NCBI RefSeq assembly: GCF_021134715.1
Contig: NC_060025.1
Coordinates: 2,418,001 to 2,482,000, forward strand
DNA: 64,000 nucleotides
Source: Daphnia pulex
Taxonomy: Eukaryota > Arthropoda > Branchiopoda > Diplostraca > Daphniidae
Reading direction: 5' to 3'
Part shown: piece after piece, positions 32,825 to 44,300 of the stretch
How positions within the stretch are numbered: the stretch's first letter is position 1
How the letters are laid out: every line of letters begins with the position of its first letter
Translations under genes and position numbers: made by a program
The notes under the pieces: generated by a model
Database searches by the model: none
What the model saw: only the letters and a program-made list of their open reading frames with translations
What the model was told of the DNA's origin: nothing

Positions 32825-34459
32825 CTAAACATACTTCAAACAGTCTATTTTATTGGAGCAATAATACTTGTTTAAATAATATGTTCTGTAATGTATGTTT
32901 AAATTCCAATTTAATTTTATTGCTTGCAAATGCCACTCGTAAACATTTTCGTGCGTCAAATTATCGCAGGATTTTATACGGAGTTTTTCGACACAATTGC
33001 GATTCGTCATCAATGCATCTATACCTCGTTTGGTGACATGATGGCAAAATAATAAATTAAAAATCATTACGTTCTTAAATTCGTTTCTGCTTACGGCACT
33101 CTGTAAAACTTCGTCAGTGAGCGCTTCACAGGAGTTAATTTCAATTTCTATTAATGCAGGAAAAGAAAATAGAAAATGAAGGATTTTGGGCGAAGTATCG
33201 TAACCAAAAACTAGCACAGCAAGATTCTTCAAAATCAACCGCTTTTCTTTATTATTGCGGTACAGGGCTATCTCGCTCTCAGGTAAGACCGTAACGCTAT
33301 CGCAATGACTTTCAAAAAAGAAAAAAATTAAATTAGGACAAAACTTAAAGACGGTCCAGATATCGATGACAGTAAAAAAAGTAATGTTAAGAGACTCTAA
33401 ACAATGTCCAAACTTTCTCAATAGGGGAACCACACCACCCTTGAAAGTGATTTCAAATTCTTGATTTTGGTCTTCAGCTTCTGAAGGATGTTTCAAATGA
33501 AATTTTTTTAGGTTTGTTAACGACAACAAGCTTAAAAGATCAGTGTCATTTAACCCCTTCGTGACACAAATGACGACACCGGTAAGCGATGGAATGAGCT
33601 GCACCACTTGTCCCAGACTACCTTGTATGTATGGAGTGAAATAGCCTAATGAGAGATGGAATTCAGAAAATGAATCGGAAATTTTCAATAAATTTCGATC
33701 CCACCCCGTCTTCATTAATTCTACCAAGACTTCAAAGGTACTTTCGTGATGAAGGTGTTTTAACGCTGTTAGATTTTCTATGGCCAATAGAGCTCCTCGT
33801 TTTGTAACACTAGTAAAGTACATCAGCAAATGATGGAGGGTGTTACACAACGCGGTGGGTTTCAAAACAAGATTATCGTATGAATTGAAACACAATAATT
33901 GAACTCCTGTGTCTGTGACATACCGACAATTGAAAACATCCAATATCCTGTCCATAATAAAACAATTAGAAAACGAAAGGAATTTATTATTGTATGCATC
34001 AGATAAATGGATTTTACATACCTTAAATTTTTGCAATGAATCCCCAATTCACGTAAGCAATTGCTATCCGCTGCAGTATATCGCAAGACTAAAGAAATCA
34101 AATTTTCGAACCGGGGGAAAACAGTCAAGTATCCCTCGCTGTAAACATGAAATCTTGCGAATTTGAGATGTGTGCTTATCAGATATTCAAGAACAAATGC
34201 TTCTGGACGATCGATACCGTTTGTGGCGTTGAGGATTACTTGCTCCCAAAGACTTGAAGCTATAGAGAGAATAACAAATAAATACCAAAATATAATAGAA
34301 GATTTTTTCCAACTTACGCAATTGGTGGAAAAGGTTCCCTAATTCTCCCATAACACTATTCGTCGTTGAATGAGTTTGTAAATCAAAATTTTCAATTCTA
34401 GTAACAATGTGGGCTACGCTGAGTTGTAAGAGAGAACTTACACTGTTCACTGAAGGCAT
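32825..34459 (-). CDS. Leucine-rich-repeat protein (F-box/AMN1-like LRR type), LRR-2
   Basis: Exons 34459-34318, 34259-34022 and 33947-32825 join in phase to 500 residues. It is very similar to LRR-1 throughout. The first 21 residues are identical, and the stretch around FKFCPNLI and the C-terminus CLKYV are shared. The 5' flanks of both genes are also near-identical for more than 200 bp (34460-34700 against 32415-32680), so the duplicated unit includes the promoter. Differences cluster in the repeat surface, for example YNFLKPNALCNTLQHLMMYS versus the longer FNSYDNLVLKPTALCNTLHH. Confidence 0.75.
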
Positions 34460-34849
34460 CTTTTAATAACTGAAAAATAGCGACAATTTTTAAAAAGATT
34501 CGGAGACAACTCGAGACAGCATGTTACACAATGCTGGTCGAGAAGAAAATGACAAAGATTGAAACGAGAAAAGACCAAATAAGTTGATCCTTTTTATTTA
34601 CACAACTGCGCGTTAATCCGTTTCCAATGAAGAAGGAATTTAATGTAGCTATATTACCGCAGGTATGTTATTGAATTATATGGCGAAGGTTAATAATACC
34701 CTAGAGCGCAAACCATCCCAGCGCAAAACTCGTAAAGAATACGAATGGAAGACAAAAACAACAAAAAGTCAATATTTCATTTGTAATTCTTGTATTTTTT
34801 AATTAACTCAGACTTAAAGAGAAAAACAAGTAAAAATCATTTGAACGAA

Positions 34850-35311
34850 AAATTAATTTTTTTCTCAATGAGCTGCATTCCTTATTGATGGGATGATGGC
34901 CTCCTCATTTTTACTCTCTCCTTAATCTGGAAAAAAATTGAAAATACAACTATCAGGTTAAATTACAAACAATTATAAGGCTGAAAACAATTCAATTTGA
35001 AAAGATGTGCTGGCTTACCTTTGGTTCACGATGCCGTCAATTGTTAGTTCCCAATGACATCTCAGCTAAGGCCAGATCTAGATTCGGCTGCTGAGGCGGA
35101 GATGACGGTGGTTCCAATTCAGCAATAGGTGGGATTGGAACTATGAGATGCTCGAATACTTTACGGATATCCGCCGCTGCTTTTATTAAGGAAGAAGCCG
35201 CTTCGTCGATTTTGTCGGCAGCTTGCATAATGGTATAAATTGTCTCAGGATTGTCTAGAGTCATCTCCTCCCGGTCTTGTGTTTGTTTGGAAGCCATGGA
35301 TGGATAAGGAT
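34850..35311 (-). CDS. Small Ala/Pro-rich protein, S family, intact copy (S1)
   Basis: The coding exon begins after an acceptor at 35311. The ATG is at 35297 and the TGA at 35037-35039, giving 86 residues. The layout is a short polar N-terminus (MASKQTQDREEMTLD), then an amphipathic Ala-rich helix (IMQAADKIDEAASSLIKAA, continuing to VFEHL), then a Pro-rich linker (VPIPPIAELEPPSSPPQQ), then a short tail (LALAEMSLGTNN). There is no signal peptide and no known domain. The exon continues about 18 nt past the stop to a donor (35018) that splices to a 3'-UTR exon starting near 34930 (ATTAAGGAGAG). Related sequences at 16979-17179, 17312-17565 and 19098-19435 are broken. Conservation of protein pattern across diverged copies supports real coding. 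Function unknown. Confidence 0.6.
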
Positions 35312-35554
35312 CTGAAAAAAGATGATACAATAAATGGCTATATTGACAAAACAGTTTTTATTTCATTTAAAAAATAAATATACACATAAAAATAAACAAA
35401 TCAAATGTAATTAATGATTTGGGGATATGAATAATAATAGGGGACTTAAAAGAATTACCCTATCTCTTAAATTTAATTGCTAATTGCTATTGAGAATGAG
35501 ACACAGATATAATCTGTAGTCACTAGTGGACAGACAGTGATGAACTGATATCTG

Positions 35555-35780
35555 TCATAGCGCGTTTTACATGTGACATCAATGTCGTCGACAAAGAAAA
35601 CGGAAAAAAGGGTATAGAAAAGACCACAAATGCTATGTTGCGTAATATCAGACTGAAACTAAATTTTGCATATTTCAACTTGTTGAAAATGCAATGCTGT
35701 AACACCCCACCCCACCTACCAAAAATAAATAAATGCAAGTATAAGACCCGATAATAGTCCATATCATTCCAATAGAAATA
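35555..35780 (-). repeat. S-upstream repeat R1, copy upstream of S1
   Basis: Matches the other R1 copies ('gcgttttacatgtgacatca', 'gttgcgtaatatcagac', 'aaaatgcaatgctgtaac'). It starts about 245 bp upstream of the S1 coding exon. It may hold the S1 promoter. Confidence 0.6.
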
Positions 35781-35925
35781 GGCCCGCAGGGTTATATAAT
35801 AGAACAATTTGCTCGAGGCTATTAGCAGCCGGTTATTTGGGCATCAATTATCTTTTTTTTGTAATCATTCAAGTAGAAAATAACAACATTTCCTTGAAGA
35901 ATGTGGTAAGGCCGGTAGTAGCCTA
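35780..35925 (-). repeat. S-upstream repeat R2, copy upstream of S1
   Basis: R2 copy adjoining R1 ('ttgctcgaggctat', 'gggcatcaattatct', 'gaagaatgtggtaa(g)gccggtag'). The similarity with 30345-30490 extends a few tens of bases beyond the core. Confidence 0.6.
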
Positions 35926-38900
35926 CTTTCTGGGCCAGACAGCATAAAAATATAAAACGATATAGTAATACCTGTTGGGCGTACGTGGTGGTTGTCACGT
36001 AGCAACGGGTATAATATCCAAACAGGTTTGTATTTTTCTCCGCGGTAAAAAAAAAAACTATTTAAATTTAAAACTCTAGAAATATAAAGTCGGCCAATTA
36101 TAACAGCGGCGCAGAGTGTACTATAGACGGCGAGAGAGCGCACCTAATTAGAAATCAATTTGTGCCGGCCGTCTCTAGTTTATTATATATTCTCAAAGTC
36201 TATTTTAAATCAATTAGCCGGGCAAACTCTAATATCCAGAAGCAACACATTCCGTGCTGGGCCACATGTGAAATATATAGGCCCGGCTCTGATAATATGC
36301 GCGCCTTCCCCCCCAGCACTACTAAAACTTTGATAAAGCCGCGTTGGATGGATGAAGTTTCCACGTCATTTCACCCGACAAGATGAGACAACATTCCGGC
36401 CCACCGGATGTCTGCCGGATCGTTAGATCTACTAGACCCGCTATACAGATAGTCTCCATGAAAAAAGGCCAGCAAAGCACCGCTGTATATGTGTATACCT
36501 TTCATCTAAATATTAAACCGGAATTAATTTCGTTTGCATCACCGCATACCAGGAGAAGGGGTGGTGGCGTTTCCATCAGCAGGTCGCCCGGAATTGCGAA
36601 AGGGATCCATCAAACAAAACCGGATACTCGTCGACTGCTGCTATAAAATCACCCGAGTAAAAATAAGGCAACGTCGTACGTAATGTATACTATTACACAC
36701 ACACATTGGCGAAATATTTGGACTTGCATTTGATCCAGCCAGCCGGATGTTCAGACAGCGTTTCTATTACCTGCTATATCCGCTCCGGGCTCTTGTGTGT
36801 GTGTGGAGAAAAAAAGTATAAGTTCACGGGTATACGGGTGTGTATACCATAGAAAAATCGATAACGTCATGTTTGCAGATGGGGGGTGGAAGAAAAGAGC
36901 GACAACCTGTTTATATAATACGTTCTATACTTTTTTTCGTGCCCAGCACAGCTATACAGCGACGGACGGAAACGAAATGACCGAGACGCTTGCCGGATCG
37001 TTTTGGGTTATTTTTTCTTCCATTACGATTTTGTCAACGTCAAACATTGGACGGGATAAAAAAGGTGAGAGTCAGCCCGTCGTGTTAAGGAAATGAACCG
37101 ATCCAACACGCAGCACGCGACATTCAATCATTTTCCCTGCTGCACATGAGAATATCCAATCGGCTTTTTCGGAGTGTGCGCTGCATAGATTTTATAAGAG
37201 CAGATGGTCAGAACAACAAGAGAGAGAGATCAACTGTGGGATTATATAATCACACCAATAATCGATAACAACGGCCAGAAGGTCAGACATGTCAAATAAT
37301 AATTTACGTTGTCACTTGACGCTCTTTGTGTGCGGATGGGACTCGTCCGAGCTGATGAAATGGAAGGGAAAACCAGTGACGATGGATATATAGCTCCTCC
37401 TTTCATACATCTATCCCCTTAACTCTGCTTAGACACTCTCGTGCGTGTGTTTATGTATTTTCACTGGCGGGACTATATACCCGCCATCTTATAATAGAGA
37501 ATGGCACAGCACCCGAAACTCTCTCTGCCAGTGTTTGAAAGCAAATTGAGGCTTCCGCCTCACGTTTTATATGATCCCCTTTCCATATTATTCCGTCGTG
37601 TTCCCGGGGAGTCCCTTTTTATTCCTCGGTCCCCACACACACACAGCGACCAATCCGCGCCGCGGATCGATCGATCGATTCCGGCAAACGTCGTTGTTGA
37701 ATGCAAAACCAAGCTCCTATCTATACATCTACATCCTCTGCAGATAGATTCGCTATCCTCTCCAGCAGCTATCAAATGTTCGATCGTATAGAGAGGATAT
37801 GGCGACATTGAGAACTTGAACGAAAGTTTGGCCACTTGCCCAGCCACCCTCCAAAATAAAGTGGTGTAACGACATGTTACAAATAAAAAAAGGGGCAAAT
37901 GTGATTTATTTAAGTCATATCATATCCTCTCTCGACGACTGTTGGATCGTCAAAAAAACATTTTGGAAGGATTCCCAGTAGGTCGATGACATTTACATAA
38001 TTTTACAAAATAATAATAATATAGTCGACGCACACATCACACAGCTGCTGCTGCTGTGTGTAGATATATGTGAAAAGATATATAATGATAACAACGATCC
38101 AATTAGTCAGGTATATCGTCTTATTTGCCTTTGTTATAGTATGTGTGATATCACACACACACACACAAGTTTTTGTCTATCATTTTCTACCTTTCGGCTA
38201 TTACAAATTGAATCGCTGCTGTTTGTGTAATCATATAACAGCAAACATAACATCCCACACACTTTCTTATTTTCACACAAAACTTTCTCTCTTCTGTTGC
38301 TGTGTGGAAAAAATGTAGATATTATTATGATTATTATTGGGTTCCCGAAAAAAAGAATCCTATCGATTTATATATGTTTCTCTTGTTTTAATCAATTTCC
38401 TGTACGGAAGCTTCCACGAGGCGAAAAACGTTATATTCGCTAAACACTCACATTTATCATTTACTAAATTTTCTTTTTTTCTTTTCAGGATCGATCCTTT
38501 TTGTTTTTCTTTCTTTAGCTGCTATAATATAAGGTCATCAATTTAATGCTTCGACAATTCAATATATCCTCCCGATTTATTATTTATTTATTTTTTAAAA
38601 ATTCGTTCCCTATTGACATTTTTCGATCCCGGCGAGCAAACGCGTGAGAGTTCCTTTTGTGAGAAGAAAAAGTTTGACGTCGCTGCTGTCACACGCTCTT
38701 CAAATCAATCGTGAATGGGGGTCGAGTGTGTCGGATCGAATAAACAGAACGAAAAAAGTCGTCAAGTGTTTCGTGAATAGTGAATGCGTGTTATACGATG
38801 AGATCACACGAATTTGCCGTTTGTTGAATAGATCAACCGGGGAGAGAAAGAAAAAGAAAAAGTTTTTCGTGTGTCAAACGATCCCGCTACTTTTGTCATG

Positions 38901-40230
38901 TTCTACTACATACAATATCCCGTCTGATATCCAATCCCGTGAACCCCGAGCTTCACAAGTACAAGTGGCAATCTTTTGTTGGTTCATCGTAAATTTATCA
39001 GGCCATATATCTAATAAACGAAAAGAATTATTGACAACTTTCTTGGTTCTTGTTTTATTCGATCGAAGTGTGTATTGATTTCCTATCGATATTTATGCCA
39101 TCTGCCGGAATTTAATTTCAAATTTTCGCGGGGTATTTCCGAGAAACACACCAAAACGATGATGAAGAATTGATAAGAGTTAAAGTATTATTTATAATAT
39201 AACGCTGAGCAGTTATTATTATGTGGGGAGAACCGTTGGGATTTGTGTGTGTGTGTGCCGCGTTGGCGGGATTATTTCGGGAGCAGATACACGATCGATG
39301 ATAATCCGATTGGAAATGATGACGACATAACCGATATATAGACCACACACACACACAAACACAGAAAAATCTTGGACCGTGTCGTTCATCGACGTCGGCG
39401 GGGCCCTGGCGATTATTCCAAAAGAAAAGAAAAAAATATGGCCGACTGATTTCCCTTGTGGTAGTTGCAGCAGCTAGGCCCCCCAAAAAAACCGTCAGTC
39501 TGACATATTCCTGGGCCTATAGCAACCAAAACATTTCCTCGAGCCGAGAGCGGCCATTTTGTTTCATTAGAAAAACAAAAATGGGCCCCCCCACCACATT
39601 TTTGATGTTTGAGGGGGAAAAAATATGAGCTAACATTTTTCCATGGAAAAATAAATGGTGGAATGTTTGGCCATGAATCTCTTGAGTCATAGTACTCTTA
39701 ATTGTTATTGAATTAAATGACACAATCAGCTGACGGAAAGGTTCGATTCCAGGTAAAATTGGGTGACGACCCTCCCTCTAATTGACCTGCCGGTGGGTGG
39801 GTGGGTGCGTGCAGGGTCGGTCTGTGCGTGTAACCTTGAACGTTTTTCAACGAACTGTTGGGTCACGTTACCGACGTTGGATTACTAATCAACTTACACC
39901 ATTTCAATCAGCCAAACAAGCCCGTTATTTTTGAATCTATTTGCAAAAATATCGGATTAAAATCAATTGATTTTTTGATTGATTACGTGGTCGAGGACAA
40001 TCAGGATGTTTTTCCATCCCCCCCACCCACCCACAGAAAAAGGTTGGGAGATTTTTCTCGGTACCAACAACGTGGCAAGTGGGTGACTTGATCAGCCCAC
40101 CAAACAATTTTATTATCGACGTGTTCGATATTGATGGGTCGGTGGGTGGTGTGTGTGATTCCCGGAATAAATCTGCAATATAGTGGTGGCGCTAGTGAGA
40201 GGGGAAGGGGTCACCCCCCCAACCACCGGG
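35926..40230. other. Long intergenic region, no recognised gene
   Basis: Only short unsupported open frames. It contains CA/TG runs (for example 38150-38168, 39245-39260, 39345-39358) and many TATA-like words. Any gene here would be noncoding or made of exons too small for me to see. Confidence 0.4.
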
Positions 40231-40236
40231 TGACCC

Positions 40237-40275
40237 TATAAATGAGACGACCTCGTTTGGACAGATCAACAGTTG
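40237..40275 (+). promoter_or_regulatory. Candidate TATA promoter
   Basis: TATAAAT (40237-40243) followed at about +30 by ATCAACAGTT, in a GC-rich to AT-rich transition. No coding exon can be linked to it directly; it may be an alternative upstream promoter of the NWD-like gene. Confidence 0.3.
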
Positions 40276-41159
40276 TCTCTGGCATCTTCTCCAAGTAACA
40301 TTCCAACTTTTGGTCTCTTCTTTTTTTTTAATTCAATTTGTTAAATTTTTTAAAATTTAATTGTGCTCATCTTGTAAAAATTCTAAGTTTTAATTGTGCT
40401 CATCAATGCAGTCGATCATTTTGTAGAAATGTTAAGTTTTAATTGTGCTGCAATCAACTTTAATTTATTTATTTTGTGCTCATTTCGACGACTTCTGCTG
40501 GTTAGTGGTGACTCGTATTACATGTAACAGTTGCACTAACCGGTAGTGGGACGCAGTGGTGATGCTACATCATCTTTTTAATTTCATCTTTTTTAAATCA
40601 TGTTTAAATGTTATGTGACGACCTTGAGCAGCCAATTGCAGAGTCGATGATAAGGATCTTTGCACTGGCCTGCCCAGGGGCGCCACGTATCAACGTTTTT
40701 CCCACGGCCAACAAAATGTTGCGGTGACGTTGCTGCTGCTGGAAAATTCCCCAAAGATTAGAGAAACGAACGACACTGACTTCGAGCCGACCAGTTGCTT
40801 TGTGGCATCAAGACTTCATTGCACTGTACGGTTCGAGGCGAATGTCTCGTTGAATAAACTACGAAAAATTCAATTATCCCACCATTTTTTAATCATGTTT
40901 GTAAAATGCCATGTCGAGAAATCAATACAAAAGTTGTGAGATTGAAAAAATTGTAATTTGTCGTTTTCTACGTGTCAAAAGCAGCACGAAATGTGTCAGT
41001 AAAATTGTGCAAGTTGCGAGAAAAAGTCGATCGGCAGTTGAATAATGATGACACACACACAAAAGTATGGTTAGAGAGTTTCCGCGCAAGTCATTGGTTG
41101 GTGGCTCTTTTGGCTACCCCTTCCTCCTTTAAGGTAGAAAACCCGCGTGCTCTTTATTC

Positions 41160-41310
41160 AGTCGCGTCGTTCTAGTCGTCCTGGTCGGACGTGTTTTCCG
41201 TCGAGTCTCTTACACTGTACGATTATTTGATTGCATTTAATTAGAAAAAAATATTTTTTAAGTGGACAATTATTTCTGGGACATTTTTTGAACCACGTGG
41301 AGCAAACAAG
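41160..41310 (+). promoter_or_regulatory. Inr-DPE promoter and noncoding first exon, probably of the NWD-like gene
   Basis: TCAGTC at 41158-41163 matches the arthropod initiator with A at +1 = 41160. GGACG at 41187-41191 is exactly at +28 to +32 and fits the DPE consensus RGWYV. There is no good TATA box. The exon ends at a strong donor, CAAG|GTAAGA (41310/41311). The first downstream coding exon with a good acceptor on this strand is at 46125, which would make an intron of about 4.8 kb. The link to that gene is inferred. Confidence 0.5.
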
Positions 41311-44300
41311 GTAAGACCCATTTATCAGAATTGATTTTTTGGTGTGTCGAGTTGTTGTTAAGAGAACCCATATTGAATGGGAATATGTAATCCATCAGCT
41401 GGTGCACTCACCTGGATTACATTTTAGGGCTTTTTCTTTCGACCGAATTAAAGATGTTATTCCACTTTGCTTCGAGTGTGTGTACAACGTTTAGGGTTTA
41501 TTTTGGGACGTCCGTGGGATTTTTAAGTGCTGCATTTTGAATGGAAATTGAACGTCAACATTTCCGCTCTCATTTAATTGCGTTTGAATGTAAAATTTGT
41601 ATTGAGATCGTCGTAAGTTTAAACCTTGGGCCCGTATGTTTCTCGTGAAACATCAGATTGACGTTCAAACTTTCTGATCGTTAGATGGCGCTGTCCTTTT
41701 TGATGACTGAAAAATTACTTTGTTCGGACATGAATTATTCAGCAACAGGCCGTTCAGATTGGATCGATAATTTAATTAAAAAATTCCCCCTCCTTTTTTC
41801 ATTATAAACGTTAAAATAAAAATGTTTCGTTAAAAGAAATGGTTTTGTGGGTTGGGTCGTTATTCAAAACTTGAAAACAGTCGATCGATTTTAAGTCAGT
41901 GAATGATTTCCCCCGTTCGCAAATGGAACCATGTCGCCCATTTTTACTGATGAATAATTATGAAGAGAACATGCCAAAGGGGGTGCTCCGGGATTATAGT
42001 TTACTGACGACGAGTTGAGTGATCTTTTTCCACCCATTTTGTGCTTTGTTCTGATGTCCTGTCTAATAATGGCGTGTGCAACGGAAATGAGCATCAGAGG
42101 CTTTTAGCCGCGTGATTGTCGCTCATTATCCGCCAGTCGGTTGCTTCGTGTACAGCCCAGCAGCGACAAGCGAGCAAACAGTTTCGTTAGCCCCAAAGAT
42201 GCAATCCCGTCGTAATCCTTACACAACCCATTCCCGTTGATATAACCCCCCAAAAAATCTCCAAATAAGACGATTGAATTTGAGTCTGACGTTGTCGTCG
42301 CTATCGCCTTCACCCAGACTTTTTGGTGAAATTGAAAATGTAACCGACTCGACTTTTTCGTAGTTCTTGGAGCCCAGCCCAGGTGGTTGTATAACTTGAA
42401 AAATATGGCGATCGATATGGCACCCTATATACTGTTTTATTCATTTCCCACCTCCTCTCCACTCACTGGGGACCGAATAGGAAACGGAAATGATGAGAAA
42501 CATCTTCCGTTGATAATAATAAAAAAGAAGCGGGTCTAAATCGTTTTTTTACTTCCCGCATCATGTACACGTAGTTTATATGTATACCTGTTGCCGTCAG
42601 CAGCAGCTAATATCCCGCGTTCAAATAATTTTTTTAATAAGTTTTGTGGAGGTCGTTGGGGATCGCAACATTTTACACCGAGATTAAAATTAATGGCGTC
42701 TTTTTTTATTTTACTTTGGCCAGCAACAGACGCTTGTTTTATGAATTCACTAGGTGTCCCGGCCGGCCTTTTTTATTCCCGGCTTTAAACAAAAACAAAT
42801 GCGGAGCAGCAGGAGAAGGAGAAGGGGGTTTATTGATTTCTCTTTTTTATTAGGCGTGGGCCATTTTGTAGTTGGACATTGAAACGCACTTTGCCCGGAT
42901 TCATTTAATCCTCCCAACATTCGACCCAACTCTTTTTTATTTTTATTTTATTATTTTTAAATAAATCTCAAATGAGTTTACTCTGAAATATTTTATCATT
43001 CCGAGAATATTGATACGTCACGCAACGCTGCCATTGGGTCTGCACGAAAGTTTGATTTTCCCCGTTGAAAGTTGAATAAAAGAAAAACTTTTGTGAAGAA
43101 AGGACGTAGTAGATCACACACACACACACACGCGTGCAGCTTTAAAATTTTTGCGGCGTGCAAACTTTTCTCGGGATCGTGACTAATCGTCAATCGCCGA
43201 CTTTGCTTATCTTTCAAAAATCCCGCCCGTTTTATTCGCTAAATCAGAAAATCTTGAAAATAAAATCAAAATAAAAAAAGTTATTTTTACTTCCGACAAA
43301 CTCCGCAGTTGCCCGGAAGGCATCGCCGGAAGGATTTTGTGAAGAAGAGCAAAAAGAAAGTGTGTGTCTACTTTACGTCAGCAGACGATTCATCACCTTG
43401 ACAAATGATTGCCGATCGATTAAACTGTTTCTATTATGGCGCGCGGAACGTGAAATTTATTTTTTATTTTAAAACTCCCGCCATACCGCCAATCCCGTTG
43501 GTGCGTGAAAGGGTGGTGGTGGTGGTGGGGGGGAGAACAACAATTCTGTCGAGTGACGCAAAAAAATTCCCGTGAAACTTTTATTTCTACACAAACCAAC
43601 TACTTGTGTGTGTGTGTCTATAAATAACGCCACGCCCTTTTTGCTCCCGCGCTGACAATCAAGGAACCTGATGATGCATTGTCAAAGAGTTATGTTGCAT
43701 GTCGACATGGAGTTCGGGAGTACAGTTACTTTGGTTAACACAAACAATCCCAAAGTAGAAAAAAGAAAAAGAAAGAAAACAAAAATCTTTTTTCGCTCAG
43801 TTTGTTGCGTGACTTTTAATGATGGGCTTTTTGGGGTAAGCCTTTTTTCTTCTTTTTCTTTTGCGGGAGTAAAGTATCACGTTTGATGTCCGACTATAAA
43901 AAAAGGCTCGAGCTTCGGTCGTAATGTTTTAGAGTTGTCCTGTGGGAGGGAATTTTCAAAAATGTCGTAGCGCCGGGAAAAGTTTTTTCAAATATTCCCG
44001 GGGATTATTTATGAAATTGTATTGTGTGTGTGTGCAGTCGGGATTTTGTGTATCGACGTGAAACTTGTCTATTGCTCTGAAAACTTTTGTTTCGGGAACA
44101 GTTGCATTTTGCCTACGGCGATTATCCCGAATTTGCAGATGTGATTGGAAGTCTTTGCATCAATTCGGTTAGGAACGAACGTAACACAAGTTTGAGCGAT
44201 GGCGTGATCCCCCACAACTTTTCTGTGTGTCCCCAACTTGGACGTTCGATCACGCCAACTGTAAATGCACATACAAAAGGTCAAACGATCTCTACGAATT

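Noticed and set aside
38644-39078. 144-codon plus-strand open frame
   Set aside because: Basic, low-complexity translation with no domain, no promoter and no splice partner.
39735-39775. GGTTCGATTCC-like word resembling a tRNA T-arm
   Set aside because: No matching acceptor, D or anticodon arm around it.
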